In this document: piece by piece, positions 7,761 to 17,249 of the stretch
Numbering within the stretch: the first letter of the stretch is position 1
Layout: each line of letters starts with the position of its first letter
Assembly (NCBI RefSeq): GCF_018332515.1
Contig: NZ_BOQD01000083.1
Coordinates: 1 to 32,911 of the forward strand
DNA from: Bacillus hominis
GTDB taxonomy: Bacteria; Bacillota; Bacilli; Bacillales; Bacillaceae_G
Reading direction: 5' to 3'
Length of the DNA stretch: 32,911 bases
Made by a program: the position numbers and the translations under genes
The notes under the pieces: generated by a model
What the model was told of the DNA's origin: nothing
Seen by the model: only the letters and a program-made list of their open reading frames with translations
Database searches by the model: none

Positions 7761-8510
7761 CTATTCATCAATTCTAATAACCTCACCCTGCGGGAAGTCC
7801 TCAGTTTCTAGTAAGTTACGAATTGCTTTTGCAACATATTCAGGTGACAGCAATTTTCCTTCTTCTTTTAATGCGATGAAGCGGTCCAAGTTTGTAAAGT
7901 CTTCTTTATTTGTTTCACGAATTTGTGCTTGCATATTTGTATCAACAACACCTGGTGCAAAAGCGACGATTTTTACAGGATATTCTTTTTCTGCTTCTTC
8001 AGTAGCAACGCATTGTGTAAACATATTTACACCGGCTTTCGTTGTACAGTAAGCGCCCCATCCGAAATAAGGATTTTTTCCTGCTCCAGATGAAATATTT
8101 ATAATGCGTTTTTCTACTTTCCAGTCTTTCGTATGTTTCATGAAAGTGGAAGTAAGGATCATTGGTGCGATTAAATTAATATGAACGTTCGTAATGAATT
8201 GTTCACTTTCTGCTTTTTCAATTGGCATCATTGGTGCAACTGTGCCCGCATTATTAATTAAATGAATAGACGAAGCTTTGTCTTCTTTTATAGATGAAAA
8301 GACTTCGCTAAAGCGAGTTTCTAAATTATGTACATCTTGAAGATCTACGGAATGGAAAATACATTTGCTGTTGTTTTGCTCTGCGAGTTTAGTAAGTTCT
8401 TTATTTTCTCTTCTAGAAATAGAGATGACCGTTGTGTTTTTTTCTAATAACTGCGTGGCAATTGCTTCACCTAAACCTTGTGAAGTTCCTGTTACGATAA
8501 CGTAGCGCAT
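7761..8510 (-). CDS. yueD: Short-chain dehydrogenase, benzil reductase (YueD) type
   Basis: A 249-residue classical SDR with an NADP-binding TGTSQGLGEAI (residues 7-17), NNAG at 86-89, the catalytic Ser in NISSGAG (about 141) and YxxxK at Y154/K158 in WGAYCTTKAG. Length and sequence style fit the (S)-benzoin-forming benzil reductase / sepiapterin-reductase-like group known from B. cereus and B. subtilis YueD, which reduces one keto group of benzil with NADPH. The physiological substrate is unknown. The start ATG at 8510 has an AAAGGAG site at 8522-8528; a longer upstream reading frame lacks such a site and the usual family start. The gene is divergent from the giant DUF11 gene, with 117 bp between the two starts. 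Confidence 0.82.
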   Translation of the reverse strand: MRYVIVTGTSQGLGEAIATQLLEKNTTVISISRRENKELTKLAEQNNSKCIFHSVDLQDVHNLETRFSEVFSSIKEDKASSIHLINNAGTVAPMMPIEKAESEQFITNVHINLIAPMILTSTFMKHTKDWKVEKRIINISSGAGKNPYFGWGAYCTTKAGVNMFTQCVATEEAEKEYPVKIVAFAPGVVDTNMQAQIRETNKEDFTNLDRFIALKEEGKLLSPEYVAKAIRNLLETEDFPQGEVIRIDE

Positions 8511-8550
8511 AGTATAGTAAACTCCTTTCCATATATGTGGAATTTTATTG

Positions 8551-8575
8551 GACAACGTACACTGTATAGTTTGTC
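8551..8575. promoter_or_regulatory. Possible operator between the SDR and DUF11 genes
   Basis: GACAA (8551-8555) and TTGTC (8571-8575) form an inverted repeat separated by 15 bp, and the spacer ACACTGTATAGT is itself partly symmetric. Such spacing resembles TetR- or MarR-type sites, and the position suits control of the SDR gene. Overlapping TATAGT and TATACT motifs on both strands make the actual promoter unclear. Confidence 0.3.
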
Positions 8576-8627
8576 TACATTTTATAGTATAGAGCACTTT
8601 TTACTATAAATGAAATGAGATGATTAT

Positions 8628-11600
8628 GTGCCTTTTATGAACCGTTTTACAACAACCGTAACTGGTGCCGTCACGTTCACTGGGAACACATTAGGATTAA
8701 GCCCGACCTCGCCTGCGCCTGGCAATAACTTCGGTACGATTAATGTGTTTACTACAGTAAATACATCACTTCAAGTTCCAGGATTCCCAGTAGGAACGAC
8801 GAATGATTGGCGATTAAATTCTTCAAGTGCAATTTTAAACCTTCCAGTAGGGAGTAATGTTTTATACGCAGAACTTGTGTGGGCCGGCACATACCGGACT
8901 GATACTGAGGATGTTACAGCCTTTTTAAATGACAATATCACCTTTACAACACCCGCAGGGACCTTTTCAGTTACGCCAGATCCTGCAACTGCACAGCAAG
9001 GTTCTGTTGGAAGACAATTTTATTACGTTCGCTCTGCTAATGTGACAAATCTTGTTAATGCGGGTGGAGCAGGACCATATACAACGGGGGGCGTACCAGC
9101 TACAAGAACATCCGCTGATACAGCAATTAGTCGTTCGGTAGGTTGGACTCTTGAAGTTGTTTATCAAAATGCGAGTTTACCACTTCGAAATTTATCAGTG
9201 TATGCAGGTCAAGAAATCATTGATGCTTCGTCACCGCCAGTTGATGCTAGTATTTCTGGTTTTGCAACGCCGTCTACGGGAACTGTTACAGGAAGAGTAC
9301 TTGTAACTGCCCAAGAAGGAGATTCTAACATTGTTGGAGATCAACTTCGTTTTGGACCGAATGCGAATGCTACAGTTGCTTTATTCGGACCGAGAAATCC
9401 CGCAAATAATTTCTTTCAATCACAAATTTGCAATGATAGTGGAAATTTAGATACAACTGGTACGTTTGGAAATTTGAATCAGCCGTTAGGGATCGCTTTA
9501 GCTGTACGGAGGCAAGGATGGGATATTACGAATGTAGATGCTTCGTCATCATTAGTAAACAATCAAACGTCAGCGACTGTTCGCTTCACTACAAATGGAG
9601 ATGGATATGCTGCAGCTGGTTTTGGTGTTCAAATTGATGCGACAGGGCCAATTATAAATCCTGTTAAATCTGTTGATAAAACCGTTGCAGCAGTAGGAGA
9701 TATTCTCACTTATACGATTACTGTTCCGAATACAGGGACAGGAAGTGCAGAAAACGTTGTATTACAAGACAGTATTCCGAATGGAACAACATTTATAGCT
9801 GGTAGCGTTACAGTAGGTGGGGTAACACAACCGAGTGCGAATCCAGATACTGGAATTAATTTAGGGACGATACCGAATAATGCTCAGAGAATCGTTACAT
9901 TTCAAGTGAGAGTTACGTCATTCCCGAATCCAAATCCAATTCCAAATCATGCAATGGTGTCTTACCAATTCCGTCCTTTCGTCGGAAGTCTTCCTATTAC
10001 AAGTACAGCTTCTTCAAATACAGTACAGACGACGGTAAATCGCGCAAATCTAAGTTTGCAAAAATCTGTAGATCTACAGACGGCAACAATAAATGATGTA
10101 TTAACGTATACGATTAATATTACGAATAATGGGAATGTCGCTGCAAACAATGTTGTTTTTGTTGACAGTATACCTGAAGGAACAACGTTTGTCGCAAATA
10201 GTGTTATGGTAAATGGGGTAGCACGCCCTGGGACAAATCCAGCAAGTAGTATTAATCTTGGAAGTATTAATGCCTCGCAAACGACTGTAGTACGCTTTCA
10301 AGTTCGAGTGACATCTAATCCTCTTGTAAATCCAATTCCAAACCGTGCAAGTGTAACATTTAACTTTATTCCAGTGCCTGGTCAACAACCAGTTTCAGGC
10401 CAAGCGACAAGTAATACTGTATTTACTACAATTAATATAGCTGATATAAAAACGAGAAAAACCGTGGATAAGGCTTTTGCAACAGTTAATGACGTTCTTA
10501 CGTATACCGTTACAATTGAAAATATAGGTAATGTACTTGCAACGAATGTCATTTTTCAAGACCCAATCCCGAATGGAACGACTTTTATAGTAAATAGTGT
10601 AACTGTAGATGGCGTTTCGCAACCTGGGGCAAATCCGGCAACTGGGTTTACAGTAGCTAATATATCTCCAGGAGGAAGTAGGACGGTTATATTTCAAGTT
10701 CGAGTTGTATCAGCGCCATCAGGAGGTACCGCTGTAAATCGAGGGAGTGTGTCTGCTAATTTCGTTGTAAATCCGAATCAGCCACCAGTAACGATTAATA
10801 GGCAAACGAATACCGTTGTAACACAAGTTAATACAGGTAGTTTAAATGTAATAAAAGAAGTAAATACAGCTCAAGCGGCAGTAGGTGATACTTTAACATA
10901 CACGATTGCCGTCCAAAATACAGGTAACGTTCCGTTAACAAATGTATTTTTCCAAGACACTACTTCTTCAGCGGTTTCTTTCGTTGCAAACTCTGTAACA
11001 ATTAATGGAACACCACAAAGTGGACTAAATCCAAATTCAGGATTCTCTCTTCCGAATATCCCTGCAGCTCAGACAGTTGTAGTTACATTTGAAGTATTAA
11101 TTGAGCAGAATCCGCCAAATGAAGATATTTTAAATAGTGCAACTGTATCCGCGAGTTTTCAAGTGAATCCGAGTGAACCACCAGTAACAATCAATGTTCC
11201 TAGTAACATTGTGAATACAACTGTACAATCAGGGAATTTTGAAGTTGTGAAATCAGTGAATACGGATGTTGCAACGGTAGGGGATGTTTTAGTATATACA
11301 ATCGAAATTATAAATGCAGGTAGTGTACCAGCTACAAATGTATTTTTCCAAGATTCAATTCCTCAAGGGACATTATTTATTGAAAATAGTGTATTTGTTA
11401 ATGGTGTTTTACAAGAAGGGATAGATCCAGAATTTGGATTCCTATTAAATAATTTGCCGACTGGCGCGAGTGTAATTGTTACATTTGAAGTATTAATTGA
11501 TGAAATTCCTCAAGGGAATAATGTTGTAAATAATGCGAATGTCACTGGAGATTTTCTTGTAAATCCAACAGAGCCACCAATTACTGTAACAGTGCCAAGT

Positions 11601-14600
11601 AATACTGTTATGACAGTGGTGAATTCTTCAGGGTTGAATGTAATGAAGAGCGTAAGTGCTAGTGAAGCAGGTGTAGGGGATACGTTAACGTATACAGTTC
11701 ATATACAAAATAGTGGAACAGTAGCAGCGACAAATGTATCATTCCTTGATCCAATTCCATCTGGAACAACGTTTGTAGCGAATAGTGTAACGATTAACGG
11801 AACCCAGCAACCAGGATTAGATCCGACTATTGGTTTTCCTCTTGCTAATATTCCGGTTGGATCAATGGTAACAGTCATTTTTCAAGTGTTGGTAACAAGT
11901 GTACCGACGAATAGAGTACTTCCGAATAATGCAAATGTCACTGCTGATTTTCAAGTAAGCCCTCTGCAGCCACCGATTACAATTGTAACGATTAGTAATA
12001 TCGTTGTGACACGAGTAAATGTAGGATCAATTCATGTAATAAAAAGTGTAAATACGCCGCAAGCAGGTGTAGGAGACACGTTAACGTATACGATTCTTAT
12101 TCAAAATACAGGAACTGTTCTTGCAACAAATATCATTTTTCAAGATCCAATCCCATCTGGAGCTACATTTGTAGCGAATAGTGTAACGATAAATGGAGTT
12201 GTTCAGCAAGGTGCGGATCCTATAGCAGGTTTTCCGGTTACAAATATTCCAGTCGGGCAAACCGATACAATTACGTTTCAAGTTACAGTGACGAGTGTTC
12301 CAAGTGGAGGGAATATAAGAAACCAATCGAACGTCACTGCAAGTTTCCTTATAAATCCGGCAGGGCCTCCAATAACGACTGTTACGAATAGCAATTTCGT
12401 CGTGACGCAAGTAAACACAGCGCAGTTAAATATACAAAAGTCTTCATCTGTACAACAAGCAGCACTTGGAGAAACTTACACGTATTCTGTTGTCATTCGA
12501 AATAACGGCACAGTACTAGCGACGAATGTTTCATTCCTTGATCCAATTGCACCAGAAACAACATTTGTCACAAATAGTGTAACGATAAATGGAACAGCTC
12601 AACCTGGATTTGATCCAAATGTAGGTTTTACGCTACCTAATATTGCAGCTGGAACATCATTGACGGTAACATTCCAAGTTACGGTAGTTGCGCCATCTAC
12701 ACATGGAGCGGTATTAAACGCAGCATCTGCTACAGCGACTTTCTTATTAAATCCTTTACAACCACCTGTAACAACGACAAATTCAAGTAATATGACAGTA
12801 GTTACGATACCACTACCTCCTCCTGGTGAAGTAAAAGCTGTAAAAGCAGTTAACGTTGCAACTGGATCAGTTGGTGATGCATTAACGTATACCGTTCTAA
12901 TAACGAATGTAGGCAGTATTCTTCCTGTTACAGATGTATTCTTCCAAGACGTAATTCCAGAAGGAACGACATTTGTTGAAAATAGTGTAACAATAGGTGG
13001 GACCCAGCAACTTGGTTTAAATCCAGAAATAGGATTTACTGTTACTCCGTTATTAATTGCTGGTGGAAGTATTACGGTAACATTCCAAGTGACAATTACA
13101 GAGATTCCAGATAATGAAGTCATATTAAACGATGCTGACGTTACATTTACTTCACAACCGAATCCGCAGGAACCACCGATTACGGAAACGATAGTAACAA
13201 ATTTAGTCGTTACGACAATTAATATAGCGTTTATTTTTCCGTTAAAACTAGTAGATAAAGAAGTAGCGACTGTAGGAGAAATTTTAACGTATGATGTATT
13301 GATTTTTAATTTTGGAACAGTGGCAGCGACGAATGTTCAATTTATAGATACGACTTCTGCTGGTGTAACATTTGTACCGGGAAGTGTGAGCGTAAATGGA
13401 GTGCCAGAACCAGGATTCGATCCTTTTATCGGTTTCCCAGTTCCAGATATACCTGTAGATGATTTTGTACTTGTCACCTATCAAGAGATGGTAACGAGCA
13501 TACCAGAAGGTGGTACAGTTGTTAACTTTGTAGACGTTACAGCTACATTTGCTGTAAGTGAAACAGAGCCGCCGATTACTGAGACGACGACAAGTAACAC
13601 GGCATTAACAGAAATAAATGAATCTGGTTTGAACGTTTTAAAATCAGCAAGTCAGCCAATTGTTGCAGTCGGCGATACAATCACATATACAACAGTAGTT
13701 CAAAATACAGGAACGGTAACAGCGACGAACGTTCAATATAGTGATGTATTACCTTCCGCTATAACATTCGTACCAAATAGTGTAATGATAGCCGGTGTGT
13801 TACACCCTGAATTAAATCCTAATAATGGTTTTCCACTTCCAGATATAAATTCAGGTGAAAGTGTAGAACTCACATTCCAAGTAACAGTTGTTAGTGTTCC
13901 ATCAAACGGAACAATTGCCAATACAGCAAATGTTACTGGAAGTTTTATATTAGTACCAGGAGAACCACCAGTTATAGTAAATCAGCCGAGTAATACAACA
14001 CTTGTAACTGTAAATAGAGGGCAATTTAATGTTAGCAAACGAGTAAATAGAGCTGCTACTCTCGTTGGAGATGTATTAACGTATACGGTGCAAATAACGA
14101 ATACAGGAACAGTAACAGCTAACAATGTTCAGTTTATTGATATGATTTCAGCAGGAGCGTCATTTATACCAAATAGTGTAACGGTAAATGGAGTGTCGCA
14201 ATCTAACCTAAATCCGATTACTGGATTTGCAATTGGAGATATACTCGTTGGTGAAACGAGTATAGTGACGTTCCAAGCGACAGTGACAACTATTCCAACG
14301 TCAGGAACGATAACGAATGTTGCAAATATAACAGGGAGCTTTACTTTAGTACCAGAAGAACCACCAGTTGTAGTAACAGAGCCGAGTAATACGACAATAA
14401 CAAGTGTAAATAGAGGGCGATTCAGTGTTATAAAAACTGTAAATAAACAAGCAACGCGATTAGGAGATACGTTAACTTATAGTGTGCAAGTTACAAATAC
14501 GGGAACTGTAACAGCGACGAATGTTCAGTTTATTGACGTTCCACCACCTAGTTTAGAATTTGTTCCAGAAAGTGTACAGATAAATGGGATTCCGCAAGTA

Positions 14601-16103
14601 GGTTTAGATCCTTTTGTAGGCTTTTCATTACCGGATCTTGCAGTAGGGGATAGCGTAATAATTACATTTGAAGTAACTGTAATCGCAATTCCGACTTCTA
14701 ATAGCATTATGAATACAGCGAGAATAACTGGTAATTTCGAATTGATTCCAGGAGAGCCACCGTTTACAATTACGAATTCAAGTAATACGACAGTGACACC
14801 GGTAAATCGAGGCAGCTTAGATATGCTAAAAGAAGTAAATAATTCAATTGTTGGAGTAGGAGAAACGGTAACGTATCGTGTTCGCATATTAAATACTGGT
14901 ACTGCTGATGCGATGAATGTTCAATTTATCGATGTTTTATCTCAGGAAGCTGTTTTTGTACCAAATAGTGTAACAGTAAATGGAGTAGCGCGTCCGGGAG
15001 TAAATCCACAGGTTGGATTTACTATTTTAGATATTCCAGTCGGAGAAACGGCGATTGTAACATATGAAGCTACGATTACAAGTTTTCCAGATGGTGGTAC
15101 AGTAGTGAACGTTGCAGGGGCGTTAGCAGAATATATTTTAGTACCAGGAGAGCCGCCGGTTACAGTGATGGATACGAGTAATACAGTGATTGTAACAGTA
15201 AACACCGCAATTTTATTTGTCGCAAAAGGGGCAAATTTTGAAGTAGCGATGGTAGGGGATGTTGTCACTTACGGAATTGCAGTTATAAATGATAGTACAG
15301 TTTCTGTGACGAATATTGTTTTAACAGATATCATGGATCCTAATACGTTATTTATAAATGGCACGGTAACGGTAAATGATGTACCTCTTCCATTTGCTAA
15401 TCCGAATACTGGTATCCCGTTAGGTGATTTTCAGCCAAATGATGCAGCAATTATTAATTTCCAAGTTGTAATAATGGGAGGACAAATAAATAATCTAGTT
15501 ACAAATACTGCGACAACGAATGGGCTTGCAACTGTAAATCCAAATGAGTCACCTGTAGTTGTTGAAGGGGATAGCAATACAGTTGTTATTCCGTTTATTC
15601 CGCCGAATGTCTCAACGATGGTTGTAAAAAGGGCAGATCTTCAAACAGCTACGATAGGAGATACTATTACGTTTACGACAGTTATTACAAATACAGGAGA
15701 TATAACGATACAAAATATTCGTTTTCAAGATATGCTAGATAGTAGTGTTCGATTTGTCCCTGAAAGTGTAACGGTTGATAGTGCGCCAGTACCAAATGCA
15801 AGCCCTGCACTAGGGTTTATTATAGGTAATTTAAATCCTGGTGAAGCGCGCAAGGTTTCCTTTCAAGTAGCAGTCGAGCAAGCACCAATTGGTTCAGGTA
15901 ATTATATTAATACAGCAAATATTCGTTTTGAATATCAAATAGGGACAGTGTTACCACCTGTTACACAAAGAATGGAAAGTAACATGGTTGTTATTCCATT
16001 CGTTCCAACGATAGAACAAATTTGCGCAACAAACTTTAATTGTCTAGAAAGGTTTCCTTTTAAATGTTCTCCATGTAATCACTTTCGGATAAATAAACAA
16101 TAA
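8628..16103 (+). CDS. Giant DUF11 repeat protein, probable surface or spore-surface filament
   Basis: A 2,491-residue protein. Residues 1 to about 342 form a unique beta-rich N-terminal domain (LYAELVWAGTYR, GWTLEVVYQNASLPLRNLSV). Then follow 16 DUF11 (conserved repeat) domains starting near 9655, 10050, 10445, 10838, 11234, 11630, 12026, 12422, 12828, 13230, 13626, 14022, 14418, 14814, 15210 and 15616, mostly exactly 396 bp (132 residues) apart. Each repeat has VGDxLTYT, TGTVxATNVxFxD, a TFVxNSVTxNG segment and VTFQVxVTS. Such Ig-like domains build long stalks. There is no signal peptide, no LPXTG sorting motif and no transmembrane anchor. Cysteine is almost absent (C268 only) except in the tail, with four Cys at 2466, 2472, 2480 and 2483. 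Mother-cell synthesis and disulfide-linked assembly on the spore would fit, but this is inference. Start GTG 8628 has only a weak GAGATGA site; ATG 8637 is an alternative. Confidence 0.85.
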   Translation: MPFMNRFTTTVTGAVTFTGNTLGLSPTSPAPGNNFGTINVFTTVNTSLQVPGFPVGTTNDWRLNSSSAILNLPVGSNVLYAELVWAGTYRTDTEDVTAFLNDNITFTTPAGTFSVTPDPATAQQGSVGRQFYYVRSANVTNLVNAGGAGPYTTGGVPATRTSADTAISRSVGWTLEVVYQNASLPLRNLSVYAGQEIIDASSPPVDASISGFATPSTGTVTGRVLVTAQEGDSNIVGDQLRFGPNANATVALFGPRNPANNFFQSQICNDSGNLDTTGTFGNLNQPLGIALAVRRQGWDITNVDASSSLVNNQTSATVRFTTNGDGYAAAGFGVQIDATGPIINPVKSVDKTVAAVGDILTYTITVPNTGTGSAENVVLQDSIPNGTTFIAGSVTVGGVTQPSANPDTGINLGTIPNNAQRIVTFQVRVTSFPNPNPIPNHAMVSYQFRPFVGSLPITSTASSNTVQTTVNRANLSLQKSVDLQTATINDVLTYTINITNNGNVAANNVVFVDSIPEGTTFVANSVMVNGVARPGTNPASSINLGSINASQTTVVRFQVRVTSNPLVNPIPNRASVTFNFIPVPGQQPVSGQATSNTVFTTINIADIKTRKTVDKAFATVNDVLTYTVTIENIGNVLATNVIFQDPIPNGTTFIVNSVTVDGVSQPGANPATGFTVANISPGGSRTVIFQVRVVSAPSGGTAVNRGSVSANFVVNPNQPPVTINRQTNTVVTQVNTGSLNVIKEVNTAQAAVGDTLTYTIAVQNTGNVPLTNVFFQDTTSSAVSFVANSVTINGTPQSGLNPNSGFSLPNIPAAQTVVVTFEVLIEQNPPNEDILNSATVSASFQVNPSEPPVTINVPSNIVNTTVQSGNFEVVKSVNTDVATVGDVLVYTIEIINAGSVPATNVFFQDSIPQGTLFIENSVFVNGVLQEGIDPEFGFLLNNLPTGASVIVTFEVLIDEIPQGNNVVNNANVTGDFLVNPTEPPITVTVPSNTVMTVVNSSGLNVMKSVSASEAGVGDTLTYTVHIQNSGTVAATNVSFLDPIPSGTTFVANSVTINGTQQPGLDPTIGFPLANIPVGSMVTVIFQVLVTSVPTNRVLPNNANVTADFQVSPLQPPITIVTISNIVVTRVNVGSIHVIKSVNTPQAGVGDTLTYTILIQNTGTVLATNIIFQDPIPSGATFVANSVTINGVVQQGADPIAGFPVTNIPVGQTDTITFQVTVTSVPSGGNIRNQSNVTASFLINPAGPPITTVTNSNFVVTQVNTAQLNIQKSSSVQQAALGETYTYSVVIRNNGTVLATNVSFLDPIAPETTFVTNSVTINGTAQPGFDPNVGFTLPNIAAGTSLTVTFQVTVVAPSTHGAVLNAASATATFLLNPLQPPVTTTNSSNMTVVTIPLPPPGEVKAVKAVNVATGSVGDALTYTVLITNVGSILPVTDVFFQDVIPEGTTFVENSVTIGGTQQLGLNPEIGFTVTPLLIAGGSITVTFQVTITEIPDNEVILNDADVTFTSQPNPQEPPITETIVTNLVVTTINIAFIFPLKLVDKEVATVGEILTYDVLIFNFGTVAATNVQFIDTTSAGVTFVPGSVSVNGVPEPGFDPFIGFPVPDIPVDDFVLVTYQEMVTSIPEGGTVVNFVDVTATFAVSETEPPITETTTSNTALTEINESGLNVLKSASQPIVAVGDTITYTTVVQNTGTVTATNVQYSDVLPSAITFVPNSVMIAGVLHPELNPNNGFPLPDINSGESVELTFQVTVVSVPSNGTIANTANVTGSFILVPGEPPVIVNQPSNTTLVTVNRGQFNVSKRVNRAATLVGDVLTYTVQITNTGTVTANNVQFIDMISAGASFIPNSVTVNGVSQSNLNPITGFAIGDILVGETSIVTFQATVTTIPTSGTITNVANITGSFTLVPEEPPVVVTEPSNTTITSVNRGRFSVIKTVNKQATRLGDTLTYSVQVTNTGTVTATNVQFIDVPPPSLEFVPESVQINGIPQVGLDPFVGFSLPDLAVGDSVIITFEVTVIAIPTSNSIMNTARITGNFELIPGEPPFTITNSSNTTVTPVNRGSLDMLKEVNNSIVGVGETVTYRVRILNTGTADAMNVQFIDVLSQEAVFVPNSVTVNGVARPGVNPQVGFTILDIPVGETAIVTYEATITSFPDGGTVVNVAGALAEYILVPGEPPVTVMDTSNTVIVTVNTAILFVAKGANFEVAMVGDVVTYGIAVINDSTVSVTNIVLTDIMDPNTLFINGTVTVNDVPLPFANPNTGIPLGDFQPNDAAIINFQVVIMGGQINNLVTNTATTNGLATVNPNESPVVVEGDSNTVVIPFIPPNVSTMVVKRADLQTATIGDTITFTTVITNTGDITIQNIRFQDMLDSSVRFVPESVTVDSAPVPNASPALGFIIGNLNPGEARKVSFQVAVEQAPIGSGNYINTANIRFEYQIGTVLPPVTQRMESNMVVIPFVPTIEQICATNFNCLERFPFKCSPCNHFRINKQ

Positions 16104-16107
16104 ATAC

Positions 16108-16146
16108 AAAAAGAGCATCCTGTAAGAAAGATAGGATGCTCTTTTT
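16108..16146. terminator. Bidirectional terminator after the DUF11 gene
   Basis: AAAAAGAGCATCCT (16108-16121) pairs with AGGATGCTCTTTTT (16133-16146), an 11-base loop between them. It follows the DUF11 stop by 4 bp and has A/T runs on both sides. Confidence 0.9.
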
Positions 16147-16150
16147 CTGT

Positions 16151-16369
16151 TTATTGTTCGTGTAGATTTTTCGAGCGGATTAACAAATTGTTGTATAGTA
16201 CCTCTTTTATAATAGAAAGTTCCGAGTCCCACCAAGCGAGGTTTTCTAGTTTTTTAATGATTTCTTTGGGGAAACGATAGCGGATTAGTTTTGCAAGGTT
16301 ACCGGCAACAATTGCATATGGAACAGTATATGCAAGGGAAAGGAAGATGAATATTCTTGTATGAAACAA
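16151..16369 (-). pseudogene. Remnant of a CatB-like hexapeptide acetyltransferase (C-terminus only)
   Basis: The 72-codon frame encodes VPYAIVAGNLAKLIRYRF followed by PKEIIKKLENLAWWD, the C-terminal end of xenobiotic acetyltransferases of the CatB/Vat left-handed beta-helix family (normally about 210 residues). In intact members this segment closes the acetyl-CoA site and is usually VGGNPAK; here it reads VAGNLAK. All hexapeptide repeats and the catalytic His are missing, and the first 12 residues (MFHTRIFIFLSL) are unrelated. No further acetyltransferase sequence is visible upstream on the minus strand, so a deletion removed about two thirds of the gene. It should not confer chloramphenicol or streptogramin resistance. 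Confidence 0.7.
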
Positions 16370-16429
16370 AAATATACAAGTAGAATCGCAACTACTTCAT
16401 GTTAAACTGGGTGGAAGGGAGTGGGAAAT

Positions 16430-16771
16430 ATGAGACATAAAATGGGACTATATAATGAGCCTTTTCAATCTATTTATTCGGGTAAAAAAGTATTTGAAGT
16501 TAGATTGTATGATAAAAAGCGTCAACAAATAAAACATGGTGATGAAATTGTATTTACCAACCTTACGACGGCAGAAACGATTATTGTAAAGGTAACTGAG
16601 ATAAAGCGATACGAGAGTTTTAAAGAAATGTACAAACAAATTGATAAAAAATTATTTGATTGTGAAGAACTTAGTATAGAAAAAATGATAGAAAGTACAT
16701 ACGAGATATATACGAAAGAACAAGAAGAAGAGTGGGGGACAGTTGCCATTGGAGTTGAACTGCTAGTATGA
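16430..16771 (+). CDS. ASCH domain protein
   Basis: A 113-residue protein beginning MRHKMGLYNEPFQSIYSGKK and continuing FEVRLYDKKRQQIKHGDEIVF. This is the ASCH pattern: a short helix, the GKK-x-x-E-x-R motif (K, E and R line the pocket), then GDEI/V-F. ASCH domains are PUA-like folds that bind RNA or modified nucleosides; some are amidohydrolases of acetylated cytidine. The ATG at 16430 has GGAAGGGAG upstream, so it is preferred over GTG 16421. The stop codon overlaps the start of the Nudix gene (ATGA), pointing to translational coupling and to a joint role, perhaps on nucleotides. Confidence 0.78.
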   Translation: MRHKMGLYNEPFQSIYSGKKVFEVRLYDKKRQQIKHGDEIVFTNLTTAETIIVKVTEIKRYESFKEMYKQIDKKLFDCEELSIEKMIESTYEIYTKEQEEEWGTVAIGVELLV

Positions 16772-17163
16772 CAAGAAATCGTGGTGCGGCTATTATTGTA
16801 CAGGATGGTAAAATTGCTCTTATAAAACGTGTTCGAGAAGATGAAATGTATTTTGTTTTTCCGGGCGGGGGAATTGAAGAAGGGGAAACACCAGAAGAAG
16901 CAACGAAGCGAGAGGTTTATGAAGAATTAGGGGTACATATACAAGTGGAGCACCTTATTGCAAAGGTGGAGTATAAAGGTACGGAGTATTATTATAATGC
17001 CCATATTACAGATGGAGTTTTCGGAAGTGGTAAAGGTGAGGAATTCGAGCTGAAAGGTAGAGGGAGTTATATTCCTATATGGATGCCGATAAATGAGTTG
17101 CCAAATTTAAATATAAAACCTTATGATGTGGGCAAAAGTATATTCGATTATTATAGAATATAA
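16768..17163 (+). CDS. Nudix hydrolase
   Basis: A 131-residue protein with a complete Nudix box, G34-x5-E40-x7-R48-E-V-x-E-E-L-G-V56 (GGIEEGETPEEA then TKREVYEELGV), which binds Mg2+ and cleaves nucleoside diphosphates linked to other groups. The short length is typical of MutT/ADP-ribose-pyrophosphatase-like members, but the substrate cannot be told from sequence. Its ATG overlaps the TGA of the ASCH gene by 4 nt, so the pair is translationally coupled. No clear terminator lies between it and the acetate transporter promoter at 17190. Confidence 0.85.
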   Translation: MTRNRGAAIIVQDGKIALIKRVREDEMYFVFPGGGIEEGETPEEATKREVYEELGVHIQVEHLIAKVEYKGTEYYYNAHITDGVFGSGKGEEFELKGRGSYIPIWMPINELPNLNIKPYDVGKSIFDYYRI

Positions 17164-17189
17164 GGTCTGACAACATACAAAAAAAACCA

Positions 17190-17244
17190 TTGACATAGCC
17201 TTCTGATTTAAGTATTGTATTCGAGTATGTTTATAATCAGGAGG
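17190..17244 (+). promoter_or_regulatory. Sigma-A promoter and ribosome binding site of the acetate transporter
   Basis: A consensus -35 box TTGACA (17190-17195) is followed after 17 bp by TATTGT (17213-17218). AGGAGG at 17239-17244 lies 5 bp before the ATG at 17250. Confidence 0.7.
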
Positions 17245-17249
17245 TTTAT

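Noticed and set aside
12599-13123. 174-codon minus-strand open frame, and several others of 60-120 codons inside the DUF11 gene
   Set aside because: They lie antisense to a well-supported repeat protein, recur because of repeat codon bias, and have no ribosome sites or recognisable products.
9655-16000. Regular 396-bp periodicity as a possible CRISPR or non-coding repeat array
   Set aside because: The period is fully explained by 132-residue DUF11 domains in one open frame; there are no short identical repeats separated by unique spacers.
17203-17240. CTGATT ... AATCAG as an operator of the acetate transporter
   Set aside because: The arms are only 6 bp, more than 20 bp apart, and the right arm runs into the ribosome site; chance is likely.
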